Origin: Oerskovia paurometabola
GTDB lineage: Bacteria; Actinomycetota; Actinomycetes; Actinomycetales; Cellulomonadaceae
Direction of reading: 5' to 3'
Length of the DNA stretch: 64,000 bases
NCBI RefSeq assembly: GCF_016907365.1
Contig: NZ_JAFBBV010000001.1
Span: 1,302,001 to 1,366,000 of the forward strand
Both the position numbers and the translations under genes were made by a program. Shown here in pieces: positions 46,099-55,958 of this stretch. Every line of letters starts with the position of its first letter. Within the stretch, counting starts at the first letter, position 1. The notes under the pieces were generated by a model. It was given only the letters and a program-made list of their open reading frames with translations, was not told the origin of the DNA and did no database searches.

Positions 46099-46536
46099 AT
46101 GACCACGCCCGACCCCGCCGGCTCGCAGAAGACCTCCGACGCCGTGGCGGACGCCCCGTCGCAGGAGGTCGTGGACCGCGCCGTCCGCAAGGCCCGCGGC
46201 GCGCTCCAGCGCTACCGCGTGATGGCCCTCATCACCGGTGTGATGCTCCTGATCCTGTGCGTCGAGATGATCGTCAAGTACGGCGTCGGCCAGTTCGTCG
46301 ACGTCGACGGCGTGATGCGCTTCGTGGGCTGGATCCCGTTCGCGCACGGCTGGGTCTACGTGGTCTACCTCGTGACGGTCCTGGACCTGTGGTCCAAGAT
46401 GCGCTGGAGCTGGGGACGACTCGCGACCATGGTCTTCGCGGGCGTCGTGCCCGTCATGTCCTTCATCCTCGAGAAGAAGGTCCACCGCGAGGCCGAGGCC
46501 AAGCTCGACGCCCTCGTGGAGCAGTACGCGCGATGA
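46099..46536 (+). CDS. DUF3817 integral membrane protein
   Basis: 145 residues with a charged N-terminus and three membrane segments (ALITGVMLLILCVEMIV, IPFAHGWVYVVYLVTVLDLW and LATMVFAGVVPVMSFILE). The GHGxxY-like FAHGWVYVVY and final KKVHRE follow the DUF3817 pattern; function unknown. ATG after AAGGAAA. Divergent from the ABC exporter across 64 bases and overlapping the next gene by 4 bases (ATGA). Confidence 0.87.
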   Translation: MTTPDPAGSQKTSDAVADAPSQEVVDRAVRKARGALQRYRVMALITGVMLLILCVEMIVKYGVGQFVDVDGVMRFVGWIPFAHGWVYVVYLVTVLDLWSKMRWSWGRLATMVFAGVVPVMSFILEKKVHREAEAKLDALVEQYAR

Positions 46537-47837
46537 CGTCGCTGCCGCCGCTGGTCGCCCCCTCGGTCGAGCCCCTGTCTACGCAGGAGCTGGCCCGCTA
46601 CTCGCGGCACCTGGCCCTGCCGGGGATCGGGGTCGAGGGTCAGCAGCGCCTGCGGGCCGCGCGCGTCCTGGTCGTGGGCGCGGGCGGGCTGGGCAGCCCC
46701 GCGCTGCTCTACCTCGCGGCGGCCGGCGTCGGGACGATCGGCATCGTCGACGACGACCGCGTCGAGGTCTCCAACCTCCAGCGCCAGGTCATCCACGGCG
46801 GCTCGGACGTGGGGCGACCCAAGGTCGTCTCGGCGCGGGACGCCCTCGCGGAGGTCAACCCGCACGTGAGCGTCCGCCTGCACGAGCAGCGCCTCGACGC
46901 GACCAACGTCCTCGACGTCCTGGCGGGCTACGACGTCGTCCTCGACGGGACCGACAACTTCGCGACCCGCTACCTCGTGGGCGACGCCGCCGAGATCGCG
47001 GGCATCCCCTGCGTGTGGGGCTCGATCTTCCGCTTCCAGGGCCAGGTCAGCGTCTTCTGGTCGGCGCCTCCGGTCGGGGAGGGCGTCGTCTACCGTGACG
47101 TCTTCCCCGAGCCGCCGCCGCCCGGCACGGTGCCCGACTGCGCGACGGGCGGCGTCCTGGGTGCCATGTGCGGGACGGTCGGCTCGGTCATGGCGACCGA
47201 GGCGATCAAGCTGATCACGGGGGCCGGCCGCACGCTCCTGGGCCGTCTCGCGGTCTACGACTCGCTCGAGCTCACGTGGCGCCACCTCACGATCCGGGCC
47301 GACCCGGCCCGCGTCCCGGTGACGGGGCTCCTGGCGGGGGACCACGCGTACGAGGCGTTCTGCGGGTTCGCCCCGGTAGGCGACGTGGGCTCGGTCCAGG
47401 TCCCGTCGGGTGTCTCGTCCGGCGCGGACCTCTTCTCCGGCCCGACGGCGGACGGCCGCCTCGCGGTCGACCTCGCCCGGGTGCCGGGCAGGACGGGGCC
47501 GACGCCCACGAGCCTGACCCCTCGCGAGCTCGCCGACCGCCTCGCGGACCCCGACGACGCCCTGCTGCTGCTCGACGTGCGCGAGGACTGGGAGACGCAG
47601 ATCCTCTCGCTCGACGGCGCCCGCGTGGTGCCCAGCGGGGTCTACGCGGGGCCCGGGGCGGCCGCGGCGCTCGCGGACCTGCCGCGCGACCGGACGGTCG
47701 CGGTGCTGTGCAAGGTCGGAGGCCGGTCCGAGCGGGTCGCGAGCCTCGCGCGGGCCGCGGGCGTGGACGCGCGCAACGTCGAGGGCGGGGTCCTGGCCTG
47801 GGTGCGGGACGTCGAGCCGGGCCGCCCGACCTACTGA
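46533..47837 (+). CDS. ThiF/MoeB-type sulfur-carrier adenylyltransferase with rhodanese domain (MoeZ-like)
   Basis: 434 residues. The E1-like domain (about 15-290) has the nucleotide motif VVGAGGLGSPALLYLAAAGV and VEVSNLQRQVIH, and a cysteine in PDCATGGVLGAMCG. A C-terminal rhodanese domain (about 330-430) carries LLLLDVREDWE and catalytic cysteine in AVLCKVGGRSE. It would adenylate and then sulfurate the C-terminal Gly-Gly of ThiS, MoaD or CysO; the thi genes next door favour ThiS. Coupled to DUF3817 by 4-base overlap. Confidence 0.9.
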   Translation: MTSLPPLVAPSVEPLSTQELARYSRHLALPGIGVEGQQRLRAARVLVVGAGGLGSPALLYLAAAGVGTIGIVDDDRVEVSNLQRQVIHGGSDVGRPKVVSARDALAEVNPHVSVRLHEQRLDATNVLDVLAGYDVVLDGTDNFATRYLVGDAAEIAGIPCVWGSIFRFQGQVSVFWSAPPVGEGVVYRDVFPEPPPPGTVPDCATGGVLGAMCGTVGSVMATEAIKLITGAGRTLLGRLAVYDSLELTWRHLTIRADPARVPVTGLLAGDHAYEAFCGFAPVGDVGSVQVPSGVSSGADLFSGPTADGRLAVDLARVPGRTGPTPTSLTPRELADRLADPDDALLLLDVREDWETQILSLDGARVVPSGVYAGPGAAAALADLPRDRTVAVLCKVGGRSERVASLARAAGVDARNVEGGVLAWVRDVEPGRPTY

Positions 47838-47870
47838 TTCCTCGCTCTCCTCGCTCTCCTCGCTGTCGGC

Positions 47871-47935
47871 GAGGTAGAACGTTCTGCTCGAGGTAGAACC
47901 CGGTGCGTTCTACCTCGAGCAGGACGTTCTACCTC
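47871..47935. terminator. Long nested-word hairpin between thiF-like gene and thiG
   Basis: A 29-bp stem with one mismatch: 47871-47899 against 47907-47935, 7-base loop. The left arm holds the word GAGGTAGAAC twice and the right arm its complement GTTCTACCTC twice. It lies between converging stops and probably terminates both. No T run. Confidence 0.78.
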
Positions 47936-47963
47936 AGCGGGAGTGCTCCGGCACTGCGCCGGG

Positions 47964-49070
<1,107 letters not shown>

Positions 49071-49074
<4 letters not shown>

Positions 49075-50324
49075 GTGGTCCTCCGGGGGGTGGGCGTGGG
49101 GGAAGGGGCGGACGCGGGGGAGAAGCGCAGGGGGTCGATCGCCGCGACCGCGGGCGGCAGCGGCTGGCCGGTCAGGACCGCGTCGATCGCTGCGCCCGTG
49201 ACCGGGGCGAGCAGCACGCCGTTGCGGTAGTGGCCCGTCGCGAGGACCAGGCCGGGCACGCTCGTGGCTCCCAGGAGCGGCAGGTTGTCGGGGGTGCCCG
49301 GGCGCACGCGCGGCGTGACCTCGACGAGGGCCAGCTCGTCGAGCGCGGGGAGCAGCGCGCGGGCGTCCCGCAGGAGCGCGAAGACGCCGCCCACGGTCGC
49401 GCGCCGGTCGTCGGGGTGCTCCTCGCTCGTCGCGCCGACGACGACCTCGCGGTGCCCGTCGGGTCCGGGCGTACGCGGTACGACGTACACCGGACGTCCC
49501 TGCACGACGCCGCGCACCACGTGGTCGAGCGTGAACCAGGGCGGGGCGTCGAGCCGGAGCGTCTGCCCCTTCACCGGACGGGTCGGGGCCGTGACCTCGG
49601 GGACGTCCGCGAGCAGGTCCCCCGAGTCCGCGCCCGCCGCGAGGACCACGGTCCCCGCCCGGTGCTCGTGGCCCGCGTCGTCGAGAGCCCCGGTCACGGG
49701 GGCGCCCGGTCCTGGCGAGCGCAGGAGCCGGACGGCCCGGCGGTGCACGACGGCGGCGCGCGGGTCCCGTGCGAGGGCCGCGGTCAGGGCGCCGTGCACC
49801 GCCCGCGGGTCGACCTGGTGGTCTCCCGGCGCCCAGAACGCGCCCGCGACGCGCTGCCCGACGAGCGGCTCGCGCTCCCGGGCGGCCGCGACCGTGATCT
49901 CGGTCGAGTCGAGCCCCCACGCCTCCTGCAGCGCACGCACGCGCCGCCCGAGGGCCAGGTCGTCCCCGTCGTAGGCCAGCGTGAGCGTGCCCGTGGCCCG
50001 CAGCCCCACGTCGAGCCCCGAGTCGGCCTCGAGCTCGGCCGCGAACGCGGGCCACCGCGCGGCGGAGTCGGCGCCCAGGCGCAGCGCGGCCTCCTCGCCG
50101 AAGTCGGCCTCGGTCACCGGGGCGAGCATCCCGGCCGCCGCGTGGGTCGCGCCGTCGCCCGGCGCCGGGTCCAGGACGGTCACGCGCAGACCTGCACGCG
50201 AGGCCCGCCACGCCGCGGTGAGCCCCACGATGCCGCCGCCCACGACGAGGACGTCCGTGGCGCCGTCGGGCACGGGCGGGCGCGCGGGCAGGGCAGGTTG
50301 GTCGGTGGACAGGGCTGCGCTCAT
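49071..50324 (-). CDS. thiO: Glycine oxidase ThiO
   Basis: FAD enzyme that oxidizes glycine to dehydroglycine for thiazole synthesis in aerobes. 417 residues. The FAD dinucleotide motif [21 protein letters not shown] is near 27-47; [14 protein letters not shown] near 60-73; and the C-terminal [16 protein letters not shown] near 380-395. First gene of thiO-thiS-thiG, starting directly downstream of a TPP riboswitch. Confidence 0.94.
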
Positions 50325-50329
50325 GCGCT

Positions 50330-50408
50330 CGCTCCCTTCGCTGGCATGACCCAGATCAGGTTCGACGGTCGGCTCTCGCCCTCTCAGCCCCGAACGGGGC
50401 TCCCGTGC
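50330..50408 (-). ncRNA. TPP riboswitch (THI element) controlling thiO-thiS-thiG
   Basis: Read on the minus strand from about 50408: GGGAGCC, a GCCCC/GGGGC hairpin, CTGAGAGGGCGA, then ACCTGATCTGGGTCATGCC and AGCGAAGGGA. These are the conserved TPP-binding cores in the right order. The aptamer ends only a few bases before the thiO ATG (50324), which suggests control of translation initiation, with the AGGGAG ribosome binding site within or next to the P1 stem. Confidence 0.95.
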
Positions 50409-50507
50409 TTCGCGGCCACCCTACAACGCACGCCGACCACGCCCGGGGCGTGCCCACGGGCTGCGCCCCGACCGCGCCCCCGACGAGCCGTGCCTATCCT
50501 GGGCGCC

Positions 50508-51200
50508 GTGACCACCGCTCCGACCGGCGACGCCGAGGCCCGACAGCACACCGCCCCCCGCGAGGGCACCGTCGAGCGGCTGCGCGCCGCCCGGCTGTAC
50601 CTGTGCACCGACGCGCGCGAGGAGCGCGGCGACCTCGAGGACTTCCTGCACGCGGCGCTCGCGGGCGGGGTCGACGTGGTCCAGCTCCGGGACAAGACGC
50701 TCGACGTCGCGCGCGAGCTCGAGCTCCAGGAGACGGTCGCGCGCGTCGCGACCGAGCACGGGGCGCTGTGGGCCGTCAACGACCGGGCCGACGTCGCGCT
50801 GCTGACCGGGGCCCCCGTCGTGCACATGGGTCAGGGCGACCTGCCCGTGCCCGCGGTCCGGACGCTCCTCGGTGCGGGCCCGCTCCTGGGCCGCTCGACG
50901 CACTCGCTCACCCAGGCCGCAGCCGCCGAGGCCAACCCCGACGTCGACTACTTCTGCGTCGGCCCCCTCTGGGCCACGCCCACGAAGCCGGGGCGCGACG
51001 CCGTCGGGCTCGACCTGCTGCGACAGGTCGCGGCGACGGCGCCGACCACGCCGTGGTTCGCGATCGGGGGTGTCGACGCCGACAGGCTCGACCAGGTGCT
51101 GGACGCGGGCGCCGAGCGCATCGTCGTGGTCCGCGCGATCACGGGTGCGGCCGATCCCGAGCGGGCCGCGCGCGAGCTGCGCGAGCGGCTGCCCGCCTGA
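50508..51200 (+). CDS. thiE: Thiamine-phosphate synthase
   Basis: Joins HMP-pyrophosphate and thiazole phosphate to thiamine phosphate. 230 residues. Motifs [45 protein letters not shown] and PWFAIGGVD are all present. TATCCT (50495-50500) ends 7 bases before the GTG, so the mRNA appears leaderless and, unlike thiO-thiS-thiG opposite, has no room for a riboswitch. Confidence 0.95.
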   Translation: MTTAPTGDAEARQHTAPREGTVERLRAARLYLCTDAREERGDLEDFLHAALAGGVDVVQLRDKTLDVARELELQETVARVATEHGALWAVNDRADVALLTGAPVVHMGQGDLPVPAVRTLLGAGPLLGRSTHSLTQAAAAEANPDVDYFCVGPLWATPTKPGRDAVGLDLLRQVAATAPTTPWFAIGGVDADRLDQVLDAGAERIVVVRAITGAADPERAARELRERLPA

Positions 51201-51273
51201 CGCGCGCAGTGATCCCCGTCGCACGTGCTGGACCGATGCCGGGGATCGGCCTCGGGCCAACTATCCTGGGCTG

Positions 51274-52851
51274 GTGACACCCACCCCCTCAGCCCCCCGG
51301 CCCGTATTGGTCGTCGACTTCGGCGCACAGTACGCCCAGCTGATCGCGCGTCGCGTGCGTGAGGCCAAGGTGTACTCGGAGATCGTCCCTCACACCTTCA
51401 CCGTCGAGCAGATGCTCGCCAAGGACCCGGCAGCGATCATCCTGTCCGGCGGTCCGTCGTCCGTGTACGCGCAGGGCGCGCCCTTCGTGGACCCCGCGCT
51501 GTTCGAGGCCGGCGTGCCCGTCCTCGGCATCTGCTACGGCTTCCAGGCCATGGCCAAGGCGCTCGGCGGGACGGTCGCGCAGACCGGGCTCAGCGAGTAC
51601 GGCGGGACGTCGGTCGACGTCTGCCAGGCCGGTGCGCTGCTCTCGGGCTCGCCCGACCAGCAGACCGCCTGGATGAGCCACGGCGACGCCGTGCACGCGG
51701 CCCCCGAGGGCTTCGAGGTCCTCGCGACCTCGGCGGGCTCGCCGGTCGCGGCCTTCGAGAACACCGAGCGTCGCCTGTACGGCGTGCAGTGGCACCCCGA
51801 GGTCAAGCACTCCCCGCTGGGCCAGAAGGCCCTCGAGAACTTCCTGTACCAGGGCGCCGGCCTCGCCGGTGACTGGACCCCGGGCAACGTCATCGCCGAC
51901 CAGATCGCACTCATCCGCGAGCAGGTCGGGGACGCACGCGTCATCTGCGGCCTGTCCGGCGGCGTCGACTCCTCGGTCGCCGCGGCCCTCGTCCAGCAGG
52001 CCGTGGGCGACCAGCTCACGTGCGTGTTCGTCGACCACGGCCTGCTGCGCGCGGGCGAGGTCGAGCAGGTCGAGCGCGACTTCGTCGCGGCCACGGGCGT
52101 CAAGCTCGTCGTCATGGACGAGAAGCAGCGCTTCCTCTCGGCGCTCGCGGGCCACTCGGACCCCGAGACCAAGCGCAAGATCATCGGCCGCGAGTTCATC
52201 CGCGCGTTCGAGCAGGCGGCGCGCGACATCGTCGCGGACGCGGGCGAGCACGGTGGTGAGGTCAAGTTCCTCGTCCAAGGCACCCTGTACCCGGACGTCG
52301 TCGAGTCCGGCGGCGGCGAGGGCACCGCGAACATCAAGAGCCACCACAACGTGGGCGGCCTGCCCGACGACCTGCAGTTCTCGCTCGTCGAGCCGCTGCG
52401 GGCCCTGTTCAAGGACGAGGTGCGCGCCGTGGGCCGCGAGCTCGGCGTGCCCGAGGTCATCGTTGCCCGTCAGCCGTTCCCCGGCCCCGGTCTCGGCATC
52501 CGCATCGTCGGCGAGGTCACGGCCGAGCGCCTGGAGATCCTGCGCGCGGCCGACGCGATCGCGCGCGAGGAGCTCACGAAGGCCGGCCTGGACGACGAGA
52601 TCTGGCAGTGCCCCGTCGTGCTCCTGGCCGACGTCCGCTCGGTCGGCGTCCAGGGCGACGGCCGCACCTACGGCCACCCGATCGTGCTGCGCCCCGTGTC
52701 CTCCGAGGACGCCATGACCGCGGACTGGACCCGTCTGCCGTACGACGTCCTCGCGATCATCTCGACGCGTATCACGAACGAGGTCAAGGACGTCAACCGC
52801 GTCGTGCTCGACGTGACGAGCAAGCCGCCGGGCACCATCGAGTGGGAGTGA
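51274..52851 (+). CDS. guaA: GMP synthase (glutamine-hydrolysing)
   Basis: Aminates XMP to GMP. 525 residues: class I glutamine amidotransferase (about 8-200) with nucleophile in LGICYGFQ and [11 protein letters not shown]-pyrophosphatase P-loop [12 protein letters not shown] near 227-238; C-terminal dimer domain with [19 protein letters not shown] (51262-51267) lies 6 bases before the GTG. Follows guaB in purine synthesis; a long hairpin terminates it. Confidence 0.97.
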   Translation: MTPTPSAPRPVLVVDFGAQYAQLIARRVREAKVYSEIVPHTFTVEQMLAKDPAAIILSGGPSSVYAQGAPFVDPALFEAGVPVLGICYGFQAMAKALGGTVAQTGLSEYGGTSVDVCQAGALLSGSPDQQTAWMSHGDAVHAAPEGFEVLATSAGSPVAAFENTERRLYGVQWHPEVKHSPLGQKALENFLYQGAGLAGDWTPGNVIADQIALIREQVGDARVICGLSGGVDSSVAAALVQQAVGDQLTCVFVDHGLLRAGEVEQVERDFVAATGVKLVVMDEKQRFLSALAGHSDPETKRKIIGREFIRAFEQAARDIVADAGEHGGEVKFLVQGTLYPDVVESGGGEGTANIKSHHNVGGLPDDLQFSLVEPLRALFKDEVRAVGRELGVPEVIVARQPFPGPGLGIRIVGEVTAERLEILRAADAIAREELTKAGLDDEIWQCPVVLLADVRSVGVQGDGRTYGHPIVLRPVSSEDAMTADWTRLPYDVLAIISTRITNEVKDVNRVVLDVTSKPPGTIEWE

Positions 52852-52866
52852 CCTCCCGCTGAGCCA

Positions 52867-52911
52867 CGAAGGGCCGGCCCCCGCAGAGCGATCTGCAGGG
52901 CCGGCCCTTCG
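52867..52911 (+). terminator. Terminator hairpin after guaA
   Basis: CGAAGGGCCGGCCC (52867-52880) pairs with 52898-52911, and an inner GCAGA/TCTGC stem continues it with a small bulge. It begins 16 bases after guaA. No T run. Confidence 0.85.
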
Positions 52912-53010
52912 GCGTCCGGGGTGGTGCGGGGTCGGGCCGCACCCGCAGGCCCGACGGCGGAGCGCACCGCCTGCGGACGGCCTCGGCGGGTCTGCGGTAC
53001 CTTGCCCGTC

Positions 53011-53055
53011 ATGGACCCTCGTGCTGCCCGCCTGCGCCTCCACGGGCACCGTTGA
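53011..53055 (+). CDS. 14-residue leaderless leader ORF coupled to the DUF2314 gene
   Basis: ATG 53011 opens a frame encoding MDPRAARLRLHGHR. TACCTT (52998-53003), a good -10, ends 7 bases before this ATG, so the transcript would begin at or next to it. The TGA stop (53053-53055) shares a base with the ATG of the downstream gene (TGATG), the layout of a translationally coupled leader peptide. It is rich in arginine (4 of 14) and histidine (2). The DUF2314 start has no evident ribosome binding site, so reinitiation may be its main route. Expression is unproved. Confidence 0.55.
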   Translation: MDPRAARLRLHGHR

Positions 53056-53747
53056 TGTTCGGCCGCTCCCGGCGCTCGCAGGTGCCCGCACTCGACGAGC
53101 TCGTGGTCTCGAGCGTCGAGGTCCTGGAGCGCGGTATGCCTGTGACCCGGGTCCTGCGGTGGCCCGACGGCTGGACGTACCTCTCCGCGGTCGAGGCACC
53201 CGAGTCCCAGCCGGTGGTCGTGCACTTCCACGACCTGCTCGTGCTCGACCCCGGGCTCGCGAAGCTCCCACTCCGTCGCGCGCAGGTCGCCCTCCGGGCC
53301 GCACGCGCCGACACGGTGGGATCGTGGACCGTCCTCGGGCCCTACAACACCCGGATCGTGGAGCAGATGCTCGACGACGGCACGCTCGACCGCAAGCAGG
53401 ACGGGATGCTGCGGGACCTGCCGGAGGACGACGGCCCCGGGCACCGGCCGGACCCCGTACGGTGGTCGCTCCGCGACGTCGTCGGGCGGAACGCGCAGCA
53501 CCCCGAGACCTTTCCGATCCCCGAGGACACGTCCGGCGTGGTTCCCGGAGCCCTGGTCAAGCTCGTCTTCCTCCCCGACGAGGGGATCGGGGAGCGCATG
53601 TGGGTGCTCGTGACCGAGGTGGACGGTGACCGCATGGTCGGTGTGCTCGACAACGACCCGGCCGCCATCACGGGCCTGCTCGCCGGGGACCGGATCGAGT
53701 TCGAGCGCCGGCACGTCCTGGACCTGGACGCCCGCCCCGCGGGCTGA
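53055..53747 (+). CDS. DUF2314 domain-containing protein
   Basis: 230 residues, soluble and uncharacterized. The last ~70 residues match DUF2314 (LVKLVFLPDEGIGERMWVLV, then VGVLDNDPAAITGLLAGDRI). The N-terminal part has no domain I recognise. Start is the ATG at 53055, or a TTG one codon upstream. The only promoter-like hexamer lies in front of the 14-codon leader ORF whose stop overlaps this ATG. It is convergent with a glycosyltransferase 4 bases away. Confidence 0.75.
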   Translation: MFGRSRRSQVPALDELVVSSVEVLERGMPVTRVLRWPDGWTYLSAVEAPESQPVVVHFHDLLVLDPGLAKLPLRRAQVALRAARADTVGSWTVLGPYNTRIVEQMLDDGTLDRKQDGMLRDLPEDDGPGHRPDPVRWSLRDVVGRNAQHPETFPIPEDTSGVVPGALVKLVFLPDEGIGERMWVLVTEVDGDRMVGVLDNDPAAITGLLAGDRIEFERRHVLDLDARPAG

Positions 53748-53751
53748 CCGC

Positions 53752-54915
53752 TCAGCCCCGCGCGGTGCCCGCCGTCCGCTCCTCGCGGTACGCCGCCGCC
53801 TTCTCGTACGCCTTCTCGACGTCCGCGAGCACGCTCGGCCACCCGCTCGACGGCCGGACCGCGCGGTTGTGCGCGACGATGCGGTCGAGCAGACCGTCCT
53901 GCGTCACGAGCCGCACGATCTGGTCCGTCATCGCGTCGTCGTCGTCGGCGAGCAGGCCGTCGACCCCGTCCGTCAGCCGTTCGGCCACCCCGGACTCCGC
54001 GCGCGTCACCACCACCAGGCCCGCGGCCTGCGCCTCGAGCGCCGCGATCCCGAACGACTCCTGGATCGCGGGGGCCGCGAACACGTCGGCGCGCGAGTAG
54101 AGGCGCTTGAGCTCGTGCGCGCCGAGGCGCCCCGGGAGGCTGACCGTCGAGGAGAGCCCGTGCTCCTTGACGAAGCGGCGGGCCGCGTCGAGCTCGGGGC
54201 CCTCGCCCGCGATGGTCGCGAACAGCGCGTCGTGCGGCAGGCGCTCGACGGCCTGCCGGATCGACTCGAGCAGCGGCAGCACGCGCTTGCGGGGCGCGAA
54301 CCGGGTCGCGGCCACGACGTGGACGGCCTTGCCCTCGCCGCGCGCGTCCCGCTCGACGCGCGGCACAGCCCACTCGTCGAGGTCCAGCCCGTTGTGCAGG
54401 ATCTCGACGGGCACGTCGGGCCCGGCGATGCGGCGCAGCGGGGCGGCCGTCAGCTCGCTCACGGCCGACAGCAGGATCGGGAGGCGCGACCAGTGCGTGA
54501 CGCGGTCGAGCGCGGCGAACCACCGCTCGGCGGAGCCCCACACGCTGTGCACGGTCAGGACCGCGGGCAGGCCCAGGCGGGCGACGGGCTTGAGCGACGC
54601 CTGCACCGACGGCGTGAGGACGCCCATGTGCAGGTGCACGACGTCGGGGCGCGCGTCCCGCAAGATGCGCGTCACGTGGTGGGCGGCCCGCGGGTGCACG
54701 GGGTAGCCACCGGGGATCCGGGCGGCCACGCGGTGGATCGTGACGCCGTCGTGCACCTCGCGGCTCATGCCGTGCTCGCCCGGCGCCGCGGGCGTCGTGG
54801 TGACCACCTCGACGTGGTGGCCGGCAGCGGCCTGCTGGGCCGCGAGGCGGCTCACCTGGGTCTCGATGCCGCCGAGCAGCGGCAGGTAGCAGTCCGTCAC
54901 ATGGGTGATCCTCAC
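53752..54915 (-). CDS. GT4-family glycosyltransferase
   Basis: 387-residue GT-B enzyme. N-terminal acceptor domain with THVTDCYLPLLGGIETQVSRL near 4-24. C-terminal GT4 domain with AATRFAPRKRVLPLLESI near 200-217 and the nucleotide-sugar motif PAIQESFGIAALEAQAAGLVVV (E-x7-E) near 285-306. Likely makes a cell-surface glycoconjugate; PimB/MshA-type donors are possible but unproved. GAGAAT on the minus strand (54927-54922) ends 6 bases before the GTG, again leaderless. Confidence 0.87.
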   Translation of the reverse strand: MRITHVTDCYLPLLGGIETQVSRLAAQQAAAGHHVEVVTTTPAAPGEHGMSREVHDGVTIHRVAARIPGGYPVHPRAAHHVTRILRDARPDVVHLHMGVLTPSVQASLKPVARLGLPAVLTVHSVWGSAERWFAALDRVTHWSRLPILLSAVSELTAAPLRRIAGPDVPVEILHNGLDLDEWAVPRVERDARGEGKAVHVVAATRFAPRKRVLPLLESIRQAVERLPHDALFATIAGEGPELDAARRFVKEHGLSSTVSLPGRLGAHELKRLYSRADVFAAPAIQESFGIAALEAQAAGLVVVTRAESGVAERLTDGVDGLLADDDDAMTDQIVRLVTQDGLLDRIVAHNRAVRPSSGWPSVLADVEKAYEKAAAYREERTAGTARG

Positions 54916-55054
54916 CCCAGGATTCTCCCATCGACGCGTCCACGGGCCGTGCCCGGCTGGCCTGATTCGCGGTCGAACAGACCTTTCGTCCGGCGGAGAC
55001 GACGAATCGTCGCTACGTTGACATCAAAGAATCGGCTCGGGGAGGGATATCGCA

Positions 55055-55810
55055 ATGTCCAGCACTGTCACGGTTCGGCCGGCGAAGGGCGTAGGGGTCA
55101 TCGGGATCCTCACCGTCATCGCCGGGATTGTCATGATCATCGCCGGTGGCGTCACGTGGGGGGTCGTCACCTCGCAACTGTCGGCCGAGGACATCACGGT
55201 GTCCGACGACGCGGACTTCCTCGCGGGCCGCCACGTCAACGGTCCGTTCACCGCCTACGCCCAGGCGGAGGTCATCAACAAGCACGCGCTCGAGATCAGC
55301 GACGGCCAGACCTACGCCGAGCTCCCGCAGGACGACGAGCGGCGCGCCACGGTCATGAACGCCTCGTTCCTGCGCGCCTCGCTGTTCACCTCGGTCGTCG
55401 CCTACGGCGTCTCGGCACTGGTCATCGGCCTGGGCATCCTGTTCATCCTCATCGGTATCGCTCTGCGGCGGATCGCGAGCGGCCCGGCCGTCGCGGTCGA
55501 GACGTCGGACGGCTACTCGTCGGGCGGCAACCTGTCGTCGGCCCCGGCCCCGGCGACGCACACCCCGGCCCACGCTGCGCCCGCAGCACCGGTCACGCCC
55601 GCACCGACGACCCCGGCTCCCACGACCCCGCCCGTCACGCCGCCGACCCGCACGTCGGCTCACGCGGCGCCGGTCGTGGAGCCCAAGAGCCCGGGGGTCC
55701 CTGCGACGCACACCGATCCGCTCGTCGAGCCCAAGAGCCCAGGGGTCCCGCCGACCGGTCCGGACACGCCTCCGACGACGCCCCCCGCGGGGGAGACGCC
55801 TCCGCGCTGA
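55055..55810 (+). CDS. Predicted membrane protein with proline/threonine-rich tail
   Basis: 251 residues. Two hydrophobic segments (VGVIGILTVIAGIVMIIAGGV near 13-33 and SVVAYGVSALVIGLGILFILIGI near 111-133) enclose an extracytoplasmic loop of about 75 residues. A low-complexity Pro/Thr/Ala tail from about 165 contains a repeated EPKSPGVP motif. Similar proteins occur in actinobacteria but have no known function. GGAGGG lies 8 bases before the ATG. A 24-bp perfect hairpin follows. Confidence 0.75.
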   Translation: MSSTVTVRPAKGVGVIGILTVIAGIVMIIAGGVTWGVVTSQLSAEDITVSDDADFLAGRHVNGPFTAYAQAEVINKHALEISDGQTYAELPQDDERRATVMNASFLRASLFTSVVAYGVSALVIGLGILFILIGIALRRIASGPAVAVETSDGYSSGGNLSSAPAPATHTPAHAAPAAPVTPAPTTPAPTTPPVTPPTRTSAHAAPVVEPKSPGVPATHTDPLVEPKSPGVPPTGPDTPPTTPPAGETPPR

Positions 55811-55825
55811 GGTCCTCTTCCAGGT

Positions 55826-55875
55826 GCACGACGGCGGCGCACCGGTCCAACTGGACCGGTGCGCCGCCGTCGTGC
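55826..55875. terminator. 24-bp perfect hairpin after the Pro-rich membrane protein gene
   Basis: 55826-55849 pairs perfectly with 55852-55875 (left arm begins GCACGACGGCGGCGCACC), with only two unpaired bases at the tip. No T run. Confidence 0.82.
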
Positions 55876-55891
55876 TCACCCCTGCTGTCGT

Positions 55892-55946
55892 GAGTGCGGG
55901 GTTCTGCTGCGACTCGCCGGGCGTGTCGCAGCAGAACCCCGCACTC
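55892..55946. terminator. Second long hairpin in the same convergent gap
   Basis: 22-bp perfect stem: 55892-55913 (GAGTGCGGGGTTCTGCTGCG at its start) with 55925-55946, 11-base loop. It lies 13 bases before the convergent stop at 55959 and 16 bases after the first hairpin, so each convergent gene has its own. Confidence 0.8.
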
Positions 55947-55958
55947 GGCGAGCCGGGC

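Noticed and set aside
50872..51273. Open frame upstream of guaA that would fuse it to the thiE region
   Set aside because: It is thiE in another frame; the guaA GTG at 51274 is supported by TATCCT 6 bases upstream and by the usual N-terminus.
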